64,000 nt of DNA from Chryseobacterium sp. (lineage in GTDB: Bacteria; Bacteroidota; Bacteroidia; Flavobacteriales; Weeksellaceae), in NCBI RefSeq assembly GCF_019236175.1, contig NZ_JAFAJM010000015.1, positions 186,001 to 250,000 of the forward strand. The letters are read 5' to 3'. The stretch's first letter is position 1. The number at the start of each line of letters is the position of its first letter. Below are positions 44,527-54,501 of the stretch, piece by piece. The notes under the pieces were generated by a model. The model worked only from the letters and a program-made list of their open reading frames with translations, was not told where the DNA came from and did no database searches. Position numbers and translations under genes: made by a program.

Positions 44527-47457
44527 ATGAAAAAACAATTAACACTGATTGGAATGCTCTTAATCTCGGGTATTTCTTTCGCTCAGACAGATCGTCTTTG
44601 GTCTGAGAACTCTAAAAGAAATTCATCAGAAATCTTTGAAAACAAGATTAACATTAACAATCCTAAGGTATACAACCTGGATATCAACGGATTAAAAAGT
44701 GTTCTTGCAAGAGCTCCCAAAAGAGTCGCTGCTGGCGAAAAATCAGAACTCATCATTTCTTTTCCTAATTCTGAAGGAAAAATGGAAAATTTTAAGGTGA
44801 GAGAGAATTCCAATTTTGCTCCTGAACTGGCAGCGAAATATCCGGACATCAAGTCCTACGTCGGAGAAGGACTTGGCGACTCCCGCTCAACAGTATATTT
44901 CAGCATTTCATCACTAGGTCTTTCCTCTATGGAGATATATGGTGACAAATCCGCCGTATTCATCGAGCCTTATTCTAAAGACCTGTCTACTTATGTTGTT
45001 TACAAAAAATCAGACAAGAAAGACAATCTCAACAAATTCGAATGTACAGTAATTGATGTTGCAAAAAAAGGAGCCACAAATGCAGGTCTTGCCGCAAGAC
45101 CGAACGCTGATGACGCCAAATTAAGAACATTCAGACTGGCATTGTCCTGTACCGGAGAATATACAACGTATTTCGGAGGTACAAAAGCTCAGGCTCTGGC
45201 AGCAATGAACAACACAATGACTCGTGTAAACGGAGTTTTTGAAAAAGATTTTGCAGCAAGAATGGTACTGATTGCCAACAATGACGCTGTAGTTTACACC
45301 AATGCCTCCACAGATCCTTACTCTCCTGCTTCAAGTATGAGCAACTGGAATTCCCAGCTTCAAAGTACTTTAACTTCCGTTATCGGAGATGCCAATTACG
45401 ATATCGGCCACCTATTCGGTGCAACCGGTGGCGGTGGAAATGCCGGCTGTATTGGCTGTATCTGTACGAACGGCTCCAAAGGAAGCGGCTATACCTCTCC
45501 GGCAGATGCCATTCCTTCAGGAGATAATTTCGACATCGACTATGTAGCTCACGAAATGGGACATCAGTTTGGTGGAAATCACACTTTCTCTATGAGTAAC
45601 GAAGGAACAGGCGCAAATGTTGAACCCGGTTCAGGATCTACTATTATGGGATATGCCGGAATCACCAGTCAGGATGTTCAGCCTCATTCCGACGCATTTT
45701 TCCATGCAAAAAGCATTGAACAGATCACTAATAATATCAAAGCAAAAACCTGTTCTGTAAACACCAGCACCGGAAATTCTATTCCAACAGCTAATGCGGG
45801 ATCAAATTATACCATTCCGAAAGGGACCCCGTTTGTATTGACAGGAAGCGGAACAGATGCGGATGGAGATTCTTTAACTTATATCTGGGAACAGATGGAC
45901 AATGCTTCATCTTCCCAGACAGGAGCAAGCTCTGCAGCCAGCGCGACAAAAGCTTCAGGACCTAATTTCAGATCGTGGACTCCAACAACTTCGCCAATAA
46001 GATACTTCCCAAGAATGTCTTCTGTTTTGGCCGGATCAACAACAACAGCAGGTACAGCAATTAATGTTGAAGCTCTTTCTTCAGTAGCCAGAACATTAAA
46101 CTTCAGATTCACAGTCCGCGATAACAGAGCCGGAGGATCAGGAAACAATTCCGCCGATGCTGTTATTACCGTGAACGGAACAGCAGGTCCGTTTAACGTG
46201 ACTTCACAAAGTACAGCAACAACCTATAGCGGAGGAAGCGCTCAGACAATCACCTGGGACGTAGCGGGAACTACAGCCAATGGGGTAAATGCAGCCAATG
46301 TAGATATTCTCTGGTCAACAGATAGCGGAAATACCTGGACTACCCTGCTGGCAGGAACTCCAAATGACGGCTCACAGGCTGTAACAATCCCTAATACTTC
46401 TACAAGCACCGGAAGAATCATGGTAAAAGGTAGCAATCATGTTTTCTTTAATGTAAACAAAGCTAATATTACCGTAAATGCAGGTTCAGGAACACCTGAC
46501 ACCACCGCTCCTACAGCTCCTACCCTTGCTGCTTCAGGCACTACTGCCACCACAACCAATCTTTCATGGTCCGGAGCTACAGATAATGTAGGCGTTACAG
46601 GTTATGATGTATATCAGGGAACTTCATTAATTGGAAATACCGCATCTACCACTTATACCGTAACAGGATTAACACCATCAACGAACTATACATTCTCCGT
46701 TAAAGCAAAAGATGCAGCCGGAAACGCTTCAGTGTCAAGCAATACCGTAAACGTTACAACTCTTGCAGGGAGTACTGTTACGTATTGCTCTTCATCCGCT
46801 TCTAATACTGCTGATGAAAGAATCGGAAATGTAAAATTCGGAACGATTAACAATACATCAACAGGAACCGCAGGATATGAAGACTTCACTTCTATTTCCA
46901 CCAATGTTACCAGAGGAAATGCTTACACGATTTCTATCACTCCGGTTTGGACATCCACTGTTTACAGTGAAGCATATGCTGTTTATATTGATTATAACGG
47001 AAACGGAAGCTTCGCAGACAGCGGTGAACTGGTATGGTCAAAAGCCGGATCTACAACGACTCCGGTTACAGGATCTGTTACTATTCCTGCTACCGCAACA
47101 CTCGGATCAACAAGAATGAGAGTAATGATGAAATACAGTTCTATCCCTACTTCTTCTTGTGAAGCTTACACTTACGGACAGGTTGAAGACTATACCGTGA
47201 ATATCATGTCATCAGGAAAAGGAGAATTATCCAATACAAAAGAGCTGATTACGGACATCAAACTTTATCCTAACCCTGTAAAAGATATCCTATATATTTC
47301 AAATACGACATCTGAAGACTATAAAATCTTCGATATGGGTGGAAAACTCATTGACTCAGGAAAACTTCAAAGAGGCTCTGTCAATGTAAGCGGTCTTATC
47401 AAAGGCGCTTATATGCTTCAGGTTGGAGAATCAAGCAAGAGATTCATTAAAAATTAA
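44527..47457 (+). CDS. Secreted reprolysin-like zinc metallopeptidase with FN3, GEVED and T9SS domains
   Basis: 976 aa. Signal peptide (1-19), propeptide-like region to about 200, then the M12 catalytic domain with the zinc site HEMGHQFGGNH from H342. PKD-like/Ig regions follow, then an FN3 repeat at about 655-750 (PTAPTLAASGTTATTTNLSW), a GEVED beta domain ending GQVEDYTVNI and a C-terminal T9SS domain (LYPNPVKDILYI). Exported protease, probably for protein degradation outside the cell. Confidence 0.93.
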   Translation: MKKQLTLIGMLLISGISFAQTDRLWSENSKRNSSEIFENKININNPKVYNLDINGLKSVLARAPKRVAAGEKSELIISFPNSEGKMENFKVRENSNFAPELAAKYPDIKSYVGEGLGDSRSTVYFSISSLGLSSMEIYGDKSAVFIEPYSKDLSTYVVYKKSDKKDNLNKFECTVIDVAKKGATNAGLAARPNADDAKLRTFRLALSCTGEYTTYFGGTKAQALAAMNNTMTRVNGVFEKDFAARMVLIANNDAVVYTNASTDPYSPASSMSNWNSQLQSTLTSVIGDANYDIGHLFGATGGGGNAGCIGCICTNGSKGSGYTSPADAIPSGDNFDIDYVAHEMGHQFGGNHTFSMSNEGTGANVEPGSGSTIMGYAGITSQDVQPHSDAFFHAKSIEQITNNIKAKTCSVNTSTGNSIPTANAGSNYTIPKGTPFVLTGSGTDADGDSLTYIWEQMDNASSSQTGASSAASATKASGPNFRSWTPTTSPIRYFPRMSSVLAGSTTTAGTAINVEALSSVARTLNFRFTVRDNRAGGSGNNSADAVITVNGTAGPFNVTSQSTATTYSGGSAQTITWDVAGTTANGVNAANVDILWSTDSGNTWTTLLAGTPNDGSQAVTIPNTSTSTGRIMVKGSNHVFFNVNKANITVNAGSGTPDTTAPTAPTLAASGTTATTTNLSWSGATDNVGVTGYDVYQGTSLIGNTASTTYTVTGLTPSTNYTFSVKAKDAAGNASVSSNTVNVTTLAGSTVTYCSSSASNTADERIGNVKFGTINNTSTGTAGYEDFTSISTNVTRGNAYTISITPVWTSTVYSEAYAVYIDYNGNGSFADSGELVWSKAGSTTTPVTGSVTIPATATLGSTRMRVMMKYSSIPTSSCEAYTYGQVEDYTVNIMSSGKGELSNTKELITDIKLYPNPVKDILYISNTTSEDYKIFDMGGKLIDSGKLQRGSVNVSGLIKGAYMLQVGESSKRFIKN

Positions 47458-47481
47458 AACCTTTTTAAATTAAACGATGTG

Positions 47482-47512
47482 AAGGCTGCTCTTATTGAGC
47501 AGCCTTTTTTTG
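47482..47512 (+). terminator. Strong rho-independent terminator
   Basis: 10-bp stem AAGGCTGCTC / GAGCAGCCTT, loop TTATT, then a run of Ts. Confidence 0.93.
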
Positions 47513-47875
47513 CTGCACATGTTCATTCTTCATTTCTGCAATCTTTTCCGATATAAAATAATACTGAAAAACAGATTATTAATGTATTATTTATATTAAT
47601 ATTGTTTTATTTAAGAAAATAAATTCAATATTTAATTTTTTTAATTTAAATTTACCACAATACTATTATTTGTATTGTACTGTTTACCCATTGGTATTGA
47701 AGGAGCCTGACTAATGGCACCTGTTGTTTCTTTACCGGAAGCCACTTTTACATTACAGACATCTTCTATTATTTATCTAAAATGCCCCCGCGGAAACAAA
47801 ATCTTTTCAAAGAAAAACTACGGCCATTTACTCCTGATAATACTTAATAAATCCTACATAATTAAAATTTTTTAT
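47513..47875. other. Intergenic region, nothing recognised
   Basis: About 360 AT-rich bases between the terminator and the lipoprotein start. The ORF frame is open from 47714 but has no signal-peptide logic there. No repeat or RNA gene seen. Confidence 0.4.
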
Positions 47876-48580
47876 ATGAAACATTTATTTAAGTACATCT
47901 CATTATTTGCCATTACCTTTTTTTCAATGGCATGTAGCTCAGACAGAGAATACGAAACTGAAAACCCGGTAAAAATTGTTTTCTACAAAAATGCCGACGA
48001 ATTTGCGTTAACTTATGATCCCGCAGGAACTGTCAGTTCTACCATCAGAACCCAAGCCTTCGACCTCTATAAGCTGGGCAGATGGAGTGAATTGGAAGCG
48101 CTTTTTAATGCCAATAAACTCAACGGCGGATGGCCTCCTGCAAACGGTGGATATAATATCGTAGATGATGTTCCGATTCTTGCCGGACAAAAATTTGACA
48201 GATACAGCGGAGCCGTTGGAAACTACGACGGAACCGGAATTCCTACTTTAGGGGGAAATTTTACGAGCCCTATTATCAACGGATATACGTATACCTTTAC
48301 GCAGAGAGCATTAAACCAGCCTGAAAATAAATATGATTTTTATTATGAGATTGATGTCTTGAATAATTTACTATCTTTCAAATCTCAAACAGCAGACATT
48401 ATTCCTTGGTTTAATCAGGCCGGTAATGGTAAACAGACCATGTGGAAAATTCCGGTTGACGTGACAACCGGGTATCCAAAAACATGGAATAAGCTCGCAG
48501 AAGAGGGATATATTAAAGTAACCATTAAAAAGAGCCCAAGCGGAAAATATAATAACTTAGTAGGTACGGTTATTCAGTAA
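47876..48580 (+). CDS. Hypothetical lipoprotein
   Basis: 234 aa. Start at the ATG at 47876 gives a lipoprotein signal MKHLFKYISLF...FFSMACSS with the lipid-anchored cysteine at about residue 20. The mature part has no recognised domain; it is rich in aromatic and glycine residues (GGWPPANGGYNIVDDVP) and seems beta-rich. It may be a surface or periplasmic lipoprotein. Followed 13 bases later by a small zinc-ribbon-like gene. Confidence 0.7.
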   Translation: MKHLFKYISLFAITFFSMACSSDREYETENPVKIVFYKNADEFALTYDPAGTVSSTIRTQAFDLYKLGRWSELEALFNANKLNGGWPPANGGYNIVDDVPILAGQKFDRYSGAVGNYDGTGIPTLGGNFTSPIINGYTYTFTQRALNQPENKYDFYYEIDVLNNLLSFKSQTADIIPWFNQAGNGKQTMWKIPVDVTTGYPKTWNKLAEEGYIKVTIKKSPSGKYNNLVGTVIQ

Positions 48581-48593
48581 TAAATAAACTCAG

Positions 48594-49013
48594 ATGTATT
48601 CAATATCAAAAAAAATAAACATTAATAAAAAAGTTCTTGTTGAAAAGAGTACTTTCATGAATGACGAAATCATTCCCTCTGCAGTCACTAAGTTCATCTG
48701 TTGCGATTGCAGCCACCAAAACACTATTGAAATAATTCCTTATCAGTCGGGATTTCCTATTCTTCAGCTCTATCAGGATGAGCAGGTATTGTCTAAGAAT
48801 GAATTATTAAAAAACGCTATGCTTACAGAAACTTCTCCCGGAATGCAACATTTGGGGGCATTAACGGTTAATCAGCTGCCAACGTTATATTTCGGAACCA
48901 GCTGTAAAACCTGCTATTCAAAATACCTTTGTATATTTGGTTATGGAGAAAAACAGCCCGGCTTAACAGTACTGAACATTTCCGGAATATGGAAATATGA
49001 GGAATCAAAATGA
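48594..49013 (+). CDS. Hypothetical protein with two cysteine clusters
   Basis: 139 aa. FICCDCSH (about 33-40) and SCKTCYSKYLC (about 103-113) could bind zinc as one ribbon. I do not recognise the family. It sits 13 bases after the lipoprotein gene and before a terminator; probable operon, role unknown. Confidence 0.62.
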   Translation: MYSISKKININKKVLVEKSTFMNDEIIPSAVTKFICCDCSHQNTIEIIPYQSGFPILQLYQDEQVLSKNELLKNAMLTETSPGMQHLGALTVNQLPTLYFGTSCKTCYSKYLCIFGYGEKQPGLTVLNISGIWKYEESK

Positions 49014-49044
49014 TTTTTGAATACATAGCTGCTCAACATACTAT

Positions 49045-49076
49045 AAGATCCATAACTTTAAGGTTGTGGATCTTTT
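49045..49076 (+). terminator. Terminator-like hairpin
   Basis: 12-bp stem AAGATCCATAAC / GTTGTGGATCTT (one G-T pair), then TTGC. Ends the lipoprotein/zinc-ribbon unit. Confidence 0.7.
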
Positions 49077-49196
49077 GCTATTCTGTACAAAAAATAGTCT
49101 GGCAGCGCTCTTTTCTCCTATCTGTTGCTACATTTTACACTCTACATTCTGCATTTTGCAAATCGTTTTCTATCTTTGTCATAAATAAAAAATTTC

Positions 49197-49664
49197 ATGG
49201 ATAAAATTGATAGTCTGAACCAAGTAGCAGAATTCCATACTACTTTCAAAGCCCCTATTTTAGATACCCCACAAATTCCTTCTCCTGAAAGATGTAATCT
49301 TAGAGTAGAACTTCTACAGGAAGAATTAAATGAACTTAAACAAGCGATTGCAGATAATAATATTATAGAAATTGCTGATGCTCTTTGTGATCTTCAGTAT
49401 GTATTAAGCGGTGCAGTGCTTGAATTCGGGCTTGGCAACAAATTTGTAGAGCTATTCAACGAAGTTCAGCGTTCTAATATGTCTAAAGCTTGTGACAACG
49501 AAGAACAGGCTAAAGAAACTGTTGAATTTTATAAAGAAAAGGACGTAGAATCTTTTTACGAAAAGTCCGGAGAAAAATTCAATGTTTACAGACAGGCGGA
49601 TCATAAAGTATTAAAAAACAAATACTACTCCCCTGCTGATTTAAAATCCATTATTGAGGAATAA
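49197..49664 (+). CDS. MazG-like nucleoside triphosphate pyrophosphohydrolase
   Basis: 155 aa all-alpha NTP-PPase. The EExxE...ExxD metal motif is EELNELKQ, then IIEIADALCDLQYVLSG. NEVQRSNMSK and the late KVLKNKYYSPADLK are typical of the MazG-like/HisE-related group. Likely removes house-cleaning NTPs. First of a run of co-oriented small genes (4 bases to the next). Confidence 0.9.
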   Translation: MDKIDSLNQVAEFHTTFKAPILDTPQIPSPERCNLRVELLQEELNELKQAIADNNIIEIADALCDLQYVLSGAVLEFGLGNKFVELFNEVQRSNMSKACDNEEQAKETVEFYKEKDVESFYEKSGEKFNVYRQADHKVLKNKYYSPADLKSIIEE

Positions 49665-49667
49665 AAT

Positions 49668-50231
49668 ATGAAAAAATTTATTACAAATATTGTTGCCTTT
49701 TCAAGTCTTTTTTTTGCGGTTCAGCAGTTTAGTGCTCAGAAAGTAGTGGTAAACCGTGAAGTTGATACGCAAAAAGATGGTAAAATGCTTTTAGGCCATC
49801 AGCTAAAAGAACAGTTCTTAAAAGCGCCTTATGCAGACTGGTATGTAAAAGAACATGATGAGTACGCTCTGGATCAGAAAGCAGTCAGTGAACTGAAAAA
49901 GGAAAGACTGGGTTCATACGATATTATTGTGTTTATGGGAACATGGTGCGAAGACAGCCACAGAGATTTCCCAAGACTGATGAAAATCCTGGAAGAAACA
50001 GGCTATCCGGAGTCTAAACTGACTATTATAGCAGTCAATCGTAAAAAGGAATCTCCTACCGGAGATGAAGGTCTTTACAATATACAAAAGGTTCCTACCA
50101 TTATTCTTAAGAGATACGGAAAAGAGGTGGGAAGAATTGTGGAAATGCCTACAACAGGATATATTGAAAGAGATTTAGTTGAGATTTTGAAAAAAAATGA
50201 TTCTTCTGTAATAAAAGAAATTTTTAAATAG
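49668..50231 (+). CDS. Exported thioredoxin-like protein with a single active cysteine
   Basis: 187 aa. Signal peptide at 1-22 (FAVQQFSAQ). Thioredoxin fold with GTWCEDSHRDFPRL, where the CxxC is CEDS: the second cysteine is Ser, giving a monothiol site. Cis-proline loop KVPTIILKR. It is exported. Role in disulfide handling or sensing is unknown. Four bases after MazG-like and four before the DUF4230 gene. Confidence 0.85.
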   Translation: MKKFITNIVAFSSLFFAVQQFSAQKVVVNREVDTQKDGKMLLGHQLKEQFLKAPYADWYVKEHDEYALDQKAVSELKKERLGSYDIIVFMGTWCEDSHRDFPRLMKILEETGYPESKLTIIAVNRKKESPTGDEGLYNIQKVPTIILKRYGKEVGRIVEMPTTGYIERDLVEILKKNDSSVIKEIFK

Positions 50232-50234
50232 ATT

Positions 50235-50840
50235 TTGAAAAATAATAGAACAATTTTATCGTTTGTAGCCGGCGCCGGTGTGATGGTGCTTTTGTTTTTC
50301 GGCGTTAAATCCTGTTTTAATCTTGGAAGTAAAACTGAAAAGACGGATTATTATATCCTGACCAATCAGATTTCTAAAATGAATAAAATGGTCGTCATTG
50401 AGCAGAATACTTCCAGTATGCAGAAAACCAAAATGGGGTATGAAGTATTTGGGAAAGAAGTGTCTAACAACAGTATTATCACTTATACAAAAACGAATGC
50501 CCAGGTTTCTTATGATCTGAATAAAATGAAGATTGAGGTAGATTCCATCAATAAGAAGCTGGTGATTACGGAACTTCCTGATGCGGACATAAGAATTACT
50601 CCCAGCGTTGAAATTCAGTCTCTTGACGATTCTTTTTTCAATAGAATCACAGAAAAAGACATTAAGGGTGTAACGGAAAAAGCTAAAGAAACTGCGATTA
50701 AATCTGTTGATCAGAATCAGTTGAGAACAGAAGGCCGTAAACAGCTAATGGAAAATCTTGACCATATTTTTGTTCTGGCAAAAGCTTTAAACTATACCAT
50801 AGAAGATAAAACGGGAAAAATTGGTATATTAGGTCTCTAA
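50235..50840 (+). CDS. DUF4230 domain-containing membrane-anchored protein
   Basis: 201 aa, starting at TTG. One N-terminal transmembrane helix (FVAGAGVMVLLFFGVKS) followed by a DUF4230 domain (MVVIEQNTSS; YTKTNAQVSYDLNKMKI; LVITELPDADI). Found widely in Bacteroidota and Firmicutes as a membrane-anchored protein of unknown role. In the same operon as the MazG-like and thioredoxin-like genes. Confidence 0.82.
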   Translation: MKNNRTILSFVAGAGVMVLLFFGVKSCFNLGSKTEKTDYYILTNQISKMNKMVVIEQNTSSMQKTKMGYEVFGKEVSNNSIITYTKTNAQVSYDLNKMKIEVDSINKKLVITELPDADIRITPSVEIQSLDDSFFNRITEKDIKGVTEKAKETAIKSVDQNQLRTEGRKQLMENLDHIFVLAKALNYTIEDKTGKIGILGL

Positions 50841-50857
50841 ATACTAATACCTAAACT

Positions 50858-50998
50858 ATGGACACAAAGGACAATAAGAAAACTTCCGGCGAAGAATTAA
50901 ACATTCAGGATCCGGAAAATAATTCTTTACCTAAAAAGAATGATAAAGAAGATCTTCCCGGATCATCAACGAATAAATCCGGAAAAAACGGCGGTTAG
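50858..50998 (+). CDS. Small disordered hydrophilic protein A
   Basis: 46 aa, MDTKDNKKTSGEELN...NKSGKNGG, no hydrophobic core. Too short for most gene tables but resembles the 61 aa protein at 51072 in composition and the NKSGK ending. It starts 17 bases after the DUF4230 stop. Possibly a stress-related disordered protein. Confidence 0.5.
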   Translation: MDTKDNKKTSGEELNIQDPENNSLPKKNDKEDLPGSSTNKSGKNGG

Positions 50999-51016
50999 CT
51001 GACTGTTTTATTTTTT

Positions 51017-51032
51017 TGGCAAAAACTTTGAA
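51017..51032 (+). promoter_or_regulatory. Sigma-54 type promoter before small protein B
   Basis: TGGCAAAAACTTTGAA with the correct 12-base offset between the GG and the TTG. ATG at 51072 is 39 bases downstream. The same wording as the porin array promoters. Confidence 0.6.
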
Positions 51033-51071
51033 TACTATCTCAATATTCTTGACATTAAAAAATTTAAAGTT

Positions 51072-51257
51072 ATGGATTCAGAAAAAAACAGCAAGAAAAA
51101 GGAATCTGCCAATGCTGCAGAAACCAAAAAACAGAACGAGGATTTTCAGAATATCCCCGCTTCATCAGGAAAAACCAACCCGCCTGATATAGATAAGGAA
51201 GACATTCAGCGTGCCTCTAAGAACAAATCTGGAAAAACAGATAATACAAAAAAGTAA
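51072..51257 (+). CDS. Small disordered hydrophilic protein B
   Basis: 61 aa, lysine-, glutamate- and asparagine-rich with no hydrophobic core (MDSEKNSKKKESANAAETKK at the start, KNKSGKTDN near the end). Shares the MD-x-x-K/E start and NKSGK ending with protein A just upstream. Such small, polar proteins are often stress-induced. It has its own sigma-54 type promoter. Confidence 0.55.
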   Translation: MDSEKNSKKKESANAAETKKQNEDFQNIPASSGKTNPPDIDKEDIQRASKNKSGKTDNTKK

Positions 51258-51284
51258 AATTAGCCCATAAGGCATAAAAAATTG

Positions 51285-51320
51285 AAAAGTTCTGTCTCAT
51301 ATGAGGCAGAACTTTTCTTC
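51285..51320. terminator. Bidirectional terminator between small protein B and leuB
   Basis: Long stem AAAAGTTCTGTCTCAT / ATGAGGCAGAACTTTT (one G-T pair), T-rich on both sides. Confidence 0.9.
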
Positions 51321-51352
51321 TAACTATCTATTTAAGTGGACGATTAAATATT

Positions 51353-52477
51353 CTAAACAATGGTTGATTTACCGATTTTCACATTTTCAAAATTGTAATA
51401 AGACTTTTCGGAATACCTGATATGATCTGCAATAAAACTTCCTACTTCACCCGTAGAATAATATTGCTCGGTATTAAGATCAATAGTAACATATTTATTT
51501 TCAATAGCATGCTCCACAGATTGTCTCAGCTTTTCCGCTGCAGGCTTCAGATTAAGATGATCAAGCATCATCGCGACACTAAGAATAGACGCAATAGGAT
51601 TGGCTATCCCCTTTCCTTTTGCCTGTGGATAAGAACCATGAATTGGCTCAAACAATGCATTTTTTTCTCCTATAGAAGCAGACGGCAGCAGTCCGATTGA
51701 CCCTCCGATTACACTGGCTTCATCAGAAATAATATCTCCGAACATATTTTCAGTGACAATAACATCAAACTGTTTCGGATTAAGAATCAACTGCATAGCG
51801 GCATTATCTACAAACATGAAATCAAGCTGTACATCAGGATATTCAGAAGTGATTTCCTGGCATATTTTTCTCCATAGTCTTGACGTATCCAATACGTTGG
51901 CTTTATCAATAAGAGTCAGTTTCTTACTTCTTTTCTGAGCTTCCTGAAATGCCATATGGGCAATCGGAAGAATATCTTCTCTGCTGTATTTGCATATATC
52001 ATATGCATATTCGCCATCAGGATCCGTAAATTTCTCACCGAAATAAATTCCGCTTACCAGTTCTCTGAAGATCTGAATATCCGCTCCTTCTATAATTTCC
52101 CTTTTAAGCGGGCTCTTCTCAATTAAAGAAGAATATGTTTTCAAAGGTCTGATATTGGCAAACAGCCCCAATTCTTTACGAAGCTTTAGAAGTCCCTGTT
52201 CAGGTCTTACTTTGGCTTCGGGATTATTATCAAATGCAGGATCTCCGATAGCTCCAAAAAGAACGGCATCAGAGTTTTTACAGATTTTCAAAGTCTCTTC
52301 AGGTAATGGTTCTCCGGTTTTAAAGATGGCTTCTGCACCTATCAGTCCATATTCGAATTGAAACTGATACTGAAAGGCTTCAGCAATAACATCCAGTATT
52401 TTAATACTCTCACTGATGATCTCTGGTCCGATTCCGTCTCCCGGAAGGACTGCAATTTTAAAATAATTGTCGCTCAT
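51353..52477 (-). CDS. leuB: 3-isopropylmalate dehydrogenase
   Basis: 374 aa NAD-dependent oxidative decarboxylase of leucine synthesis. [14 protein letters not shown] at the start, YGLIGAEA, the substrate loop with [10 protein letters not shown] and the catalytic [15 protein letters not shown] are diagnostic. It is the last gene of the minus-strand operon leuA-leuC-leuD-leuB, overlapping leuD by 20 bases. Confidence 0.96.
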   Translation of the reverse strand: MSDNYFKIAVLPGDGIGPEIISESIKILDVIAEAFQYQFQFEYGLIGAEAIFKTGEPLPEETLKICKNSDAVLFGAIGDPAFDNNPEAKVRPEQGLLKLRKELGLFANIRPLKTYSSLIEKSPLKREIIEGADIQIFRELVSGIYFGEKFTDPDGEYAYDICKYSREDILPIAHMAFQEAQKRSKKLTLIDKANVLDTSRLWRKICQEITSEYPDVQLDFMFVDNAAMQLILNPKQFDVIVTENMFGDIISDEASVIGGSIGLLPSASIGEKNALFEPIHGSYPQAKGKGIANPIASILSVAMMLDHLNLKPAAEKLRQSVEHAIENKYVTIDLNTEQYYSTGEVGSFIADHIRYSEKSYYNFENVKIGKSTIV

Positions 52478-53066
52478 TTGTTTTTTGTGTTTTTAATTCA
52501 AACTCTTGAATCGCCTGCTTTTTACTGATTAAAAAATCAATATCGTCATAGCCGTTCAAAAGGCATATTTTTTTATAAGAATCAAGCTCAAAAGTTTCAG
52601 TGGTATCTTTAAAACTAATGGATTGTAATTCTACATCAATAGCAATTTCATTATTGGGGTTTTCGTGGATTCCTTCTAAAATTTCCTGTAAGAATTCTTC
52701 TGAAACCTTAACAGGCAGAAGACCGTTATTTAAGGCGTTTCCTTTAAAAATATCAGCGAAATAACTGGAAATGATGACTTTAAAACCGTAATCTGTCAAC
52801 GCCCATGCTGCATGTTCACGGCTGCTTCCACAACCGAAATTGTTTCCTGCTACTAAAATTTCTCCTTCGAATCTCGGATTATTCAGTACAAAACCGGAGT
52901 TAGGCTCTCCTGAGTGGATATTATACCGCCAGTCTCTGAACAAGTTTTCACCAAAACCATTGCGGTCTATACTTTTAAGAAATCTGGCCGGAATAATCTG
53001 ATCGGTATCTATATTTTCTGCCGGCAAGGGTATTGCACGGGATTTAATAATAACTAATTTTTGCAT
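52458..53066 (-). CDS. leuD: 3-isopropylmalate dehydratase small subunit
   Basis: 202 aa swivelling-domain subunit. [16 protein letters not shown], the [16 protein letters not shown] motif and [12 protein letters not shown] are standard. Works with LeuC; 16 bases downstream of it. Confidence 0.96.
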   Translation of the reverse strand: MQKLVIIKSRAIPLPAENIDTDQIIPARFLKSIDRNGFGENLFRDWRYNIHSGEPNSGFVLNNPRFEGEILVAGNNFGCGSSREHAAWALTDYGFKVIISSYFADIFKGNALNNGLLPVKVSEEFLQEILEGIHENPNNEIAIDVELQSISFKDTTETFELDSYKKICLLNGYDDIDFLISKKQAIQEFELKTQKTNERQLF

Positions 53067-53082
53067 GTCCTTTTAAATCTGT

Positions 53083-54471
53083 TTAGTTTACGTTTTCAAA
53101 AGCTGAAATTCTGCCTTCAATTGCAGCTTTGGCTGCAGTAAGAGGGCTTGCCAGAATTGTTCTCGCTCCCTGTCCCTGTCTGCCTTCAAAATTCCTGTTT
53201 GAAGTAGAAACACAATATTCACCTTCAGGAATTTTATCATCATTCATAGCAAGGCAAGCCGAACAACCGGGCTGGCGAATCTGGAATCCCGCATCACTGA
53301 AAATTTTGTCCAGTCCCTCTTCATAAATCTGCTTGACCACCTGCTGAGACCCCGGAACAATTAATGCTTTTACTGCTTCAGATTTACTTTTTCCTTTTAT
53401 ATATTGAGCTGCAGAACGGAAATCCTCTATTCTGGCATTCGTACAGCTTCCAATAAAGACATAATTAACTTTAATATTCGATGGCGTCTGACCTGCTTCC
53501 AGCCCCATATATTTCAGTGCTTTTTCCTCCGATTCATTTTGTGGTGCAGGAATAACTTCACGGATAGAAATACCCATTCCGGGATTTGTACCATAGGTAA
53601 TCATAGGGTAAATATCTCCGGCATCAAAAAACAGTTCTTTATCAAAAACAGCCTCTTCATCGGTTGGTAAGGTTTTCCAGTACGCCACTTTTTCATCCCA
53701 TCCCTCACCTTTAGGAGCAAAGGTTTTCCCTTTTACATATTCAAAAGTAGTCTCGTCAGGAGCTATCATTCCGCCCCTCGCTCCCATCTCAATACTCATA
53801 TTGCAGACCGTCATTCTTCCCTCCATAGACATTTCCTCAAATACATTTCCGGCATATTCACAGAAATATCCCGTTCCGCCGTCGGTACCTATTTTTGAAA
53901 TAATATACAGAATGACATCCTTAGGTTGTACATTCTCATTCAAGACTCCATTAACGGTAATTCTCATCGATTTAGGTTTATTCAACAGCAGGCACTGGCT
54001 TGCAAAGACCTGTGCTACCTGGCTGGTTCCTATTCCAAAAGCAATGGCACCAAAGGCTCCATGGGTAGAGGTATGGCTGTCTCCGCAAACAATACTCATT
54101 CCGGGCTGGGTAATTCCCAGTTCAGGAGCAATAATGTGAACGATACCCTGATACTGATGTCCTAATCCGAATAGTTCAATATTATTTTTCCGGCAGTTTT
54201 CAGTCAGCTGATGAACCTGGTTTCTTGAAAGTTCGTCTCTGATTGGCTTTTCCTGATTAAGAGTCGGTACATTATGATCTGCCGTTGCTATAATCTGTTC
54301 AGGTCTGAATACTTCCAGCTTTCTGGCTTCCAGTTCTGCAAAAGCCTGAGGGCTTGTTACCTCATGAATCAAATGTTTGTCAATATATATAATCTGTGGA
54401 CCGTCCGGAATTTTTTCCACTACGTGAGCATCCCAGACTTTGTCAAAAAGTGTCTTTCTATCGTTCTTCAT
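53083..54471 (-). CDS. leuC: 3-isopropylmalate dehydratase large subunit
   Basis: 462 aa aconitase-family subunit. The [4Fe-4S] cysteines are in [20 protein letters not shown] and [10 protein letters not shown]. Length normal. Located between leuA (30 bases) and leuD. Confidence 0.96.
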   Translation of the reverse strand: MKNDRKTLFDKVWDAHVVEKIPDGPQIIYIDKHLIHEVTSPQAFAELEARKLEVFRPEQIIATADHNVPTLNQEKPIRDELSRNQVHQLTENCRKNNIELFGLGHQYQGIVHIIAPELGITQPGMSIVCGDSHTSTHGAFGAIAFGIGTSQVAQVFASQCLLLNKPKSMRITVNGVLNENVQPKDVILYIISKIGTDGGTGYFCEYAGNVFEEMSMEGRMTVCNMSIEMGARGGMIAPDETTFEYVKGKTFAPKGEGWDEKVAYWKTLPTDEEAVFDKELFFDAGDIYPMITYGTNPGMGISIREVIPAPQNESEEKALKYMGLEAGQTPSNIKVNYVFIGSCTNARIEDFRSAAQYIKGKSKSEAVKALIVPGSQQVVKQIYEEGLDKIFSDAGFQIRQPGCSACLAMNDDKIPEGEYCVSTSNRNFEGRQGQGARTILASPLTAAKAAIEGRISAFENVN

Positions 54472-54501
54472 TTTTTAATTGTATCTTGATTGTAAATCAA
54501 C

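Noticed and set aside
45131..46904. Several minus-strand ORFs inside the metallopeptidase gene
   Set aside because: All are shadows of the strongly coding plus strand.
46501..47220. GEVED and FN3 modules as a separate gene
   Set aside because: The frame is continuous with the catalytic domain and ends in the T9SS sorting region.
49010..49204. 64-codon plus-strand ORF between the zinc-ribbon gene and the MazG-like gene
   Set aside because: It overlaps both neighbours, contains the terminator hairpin at 49045-49076 and has no protein-like pattern.
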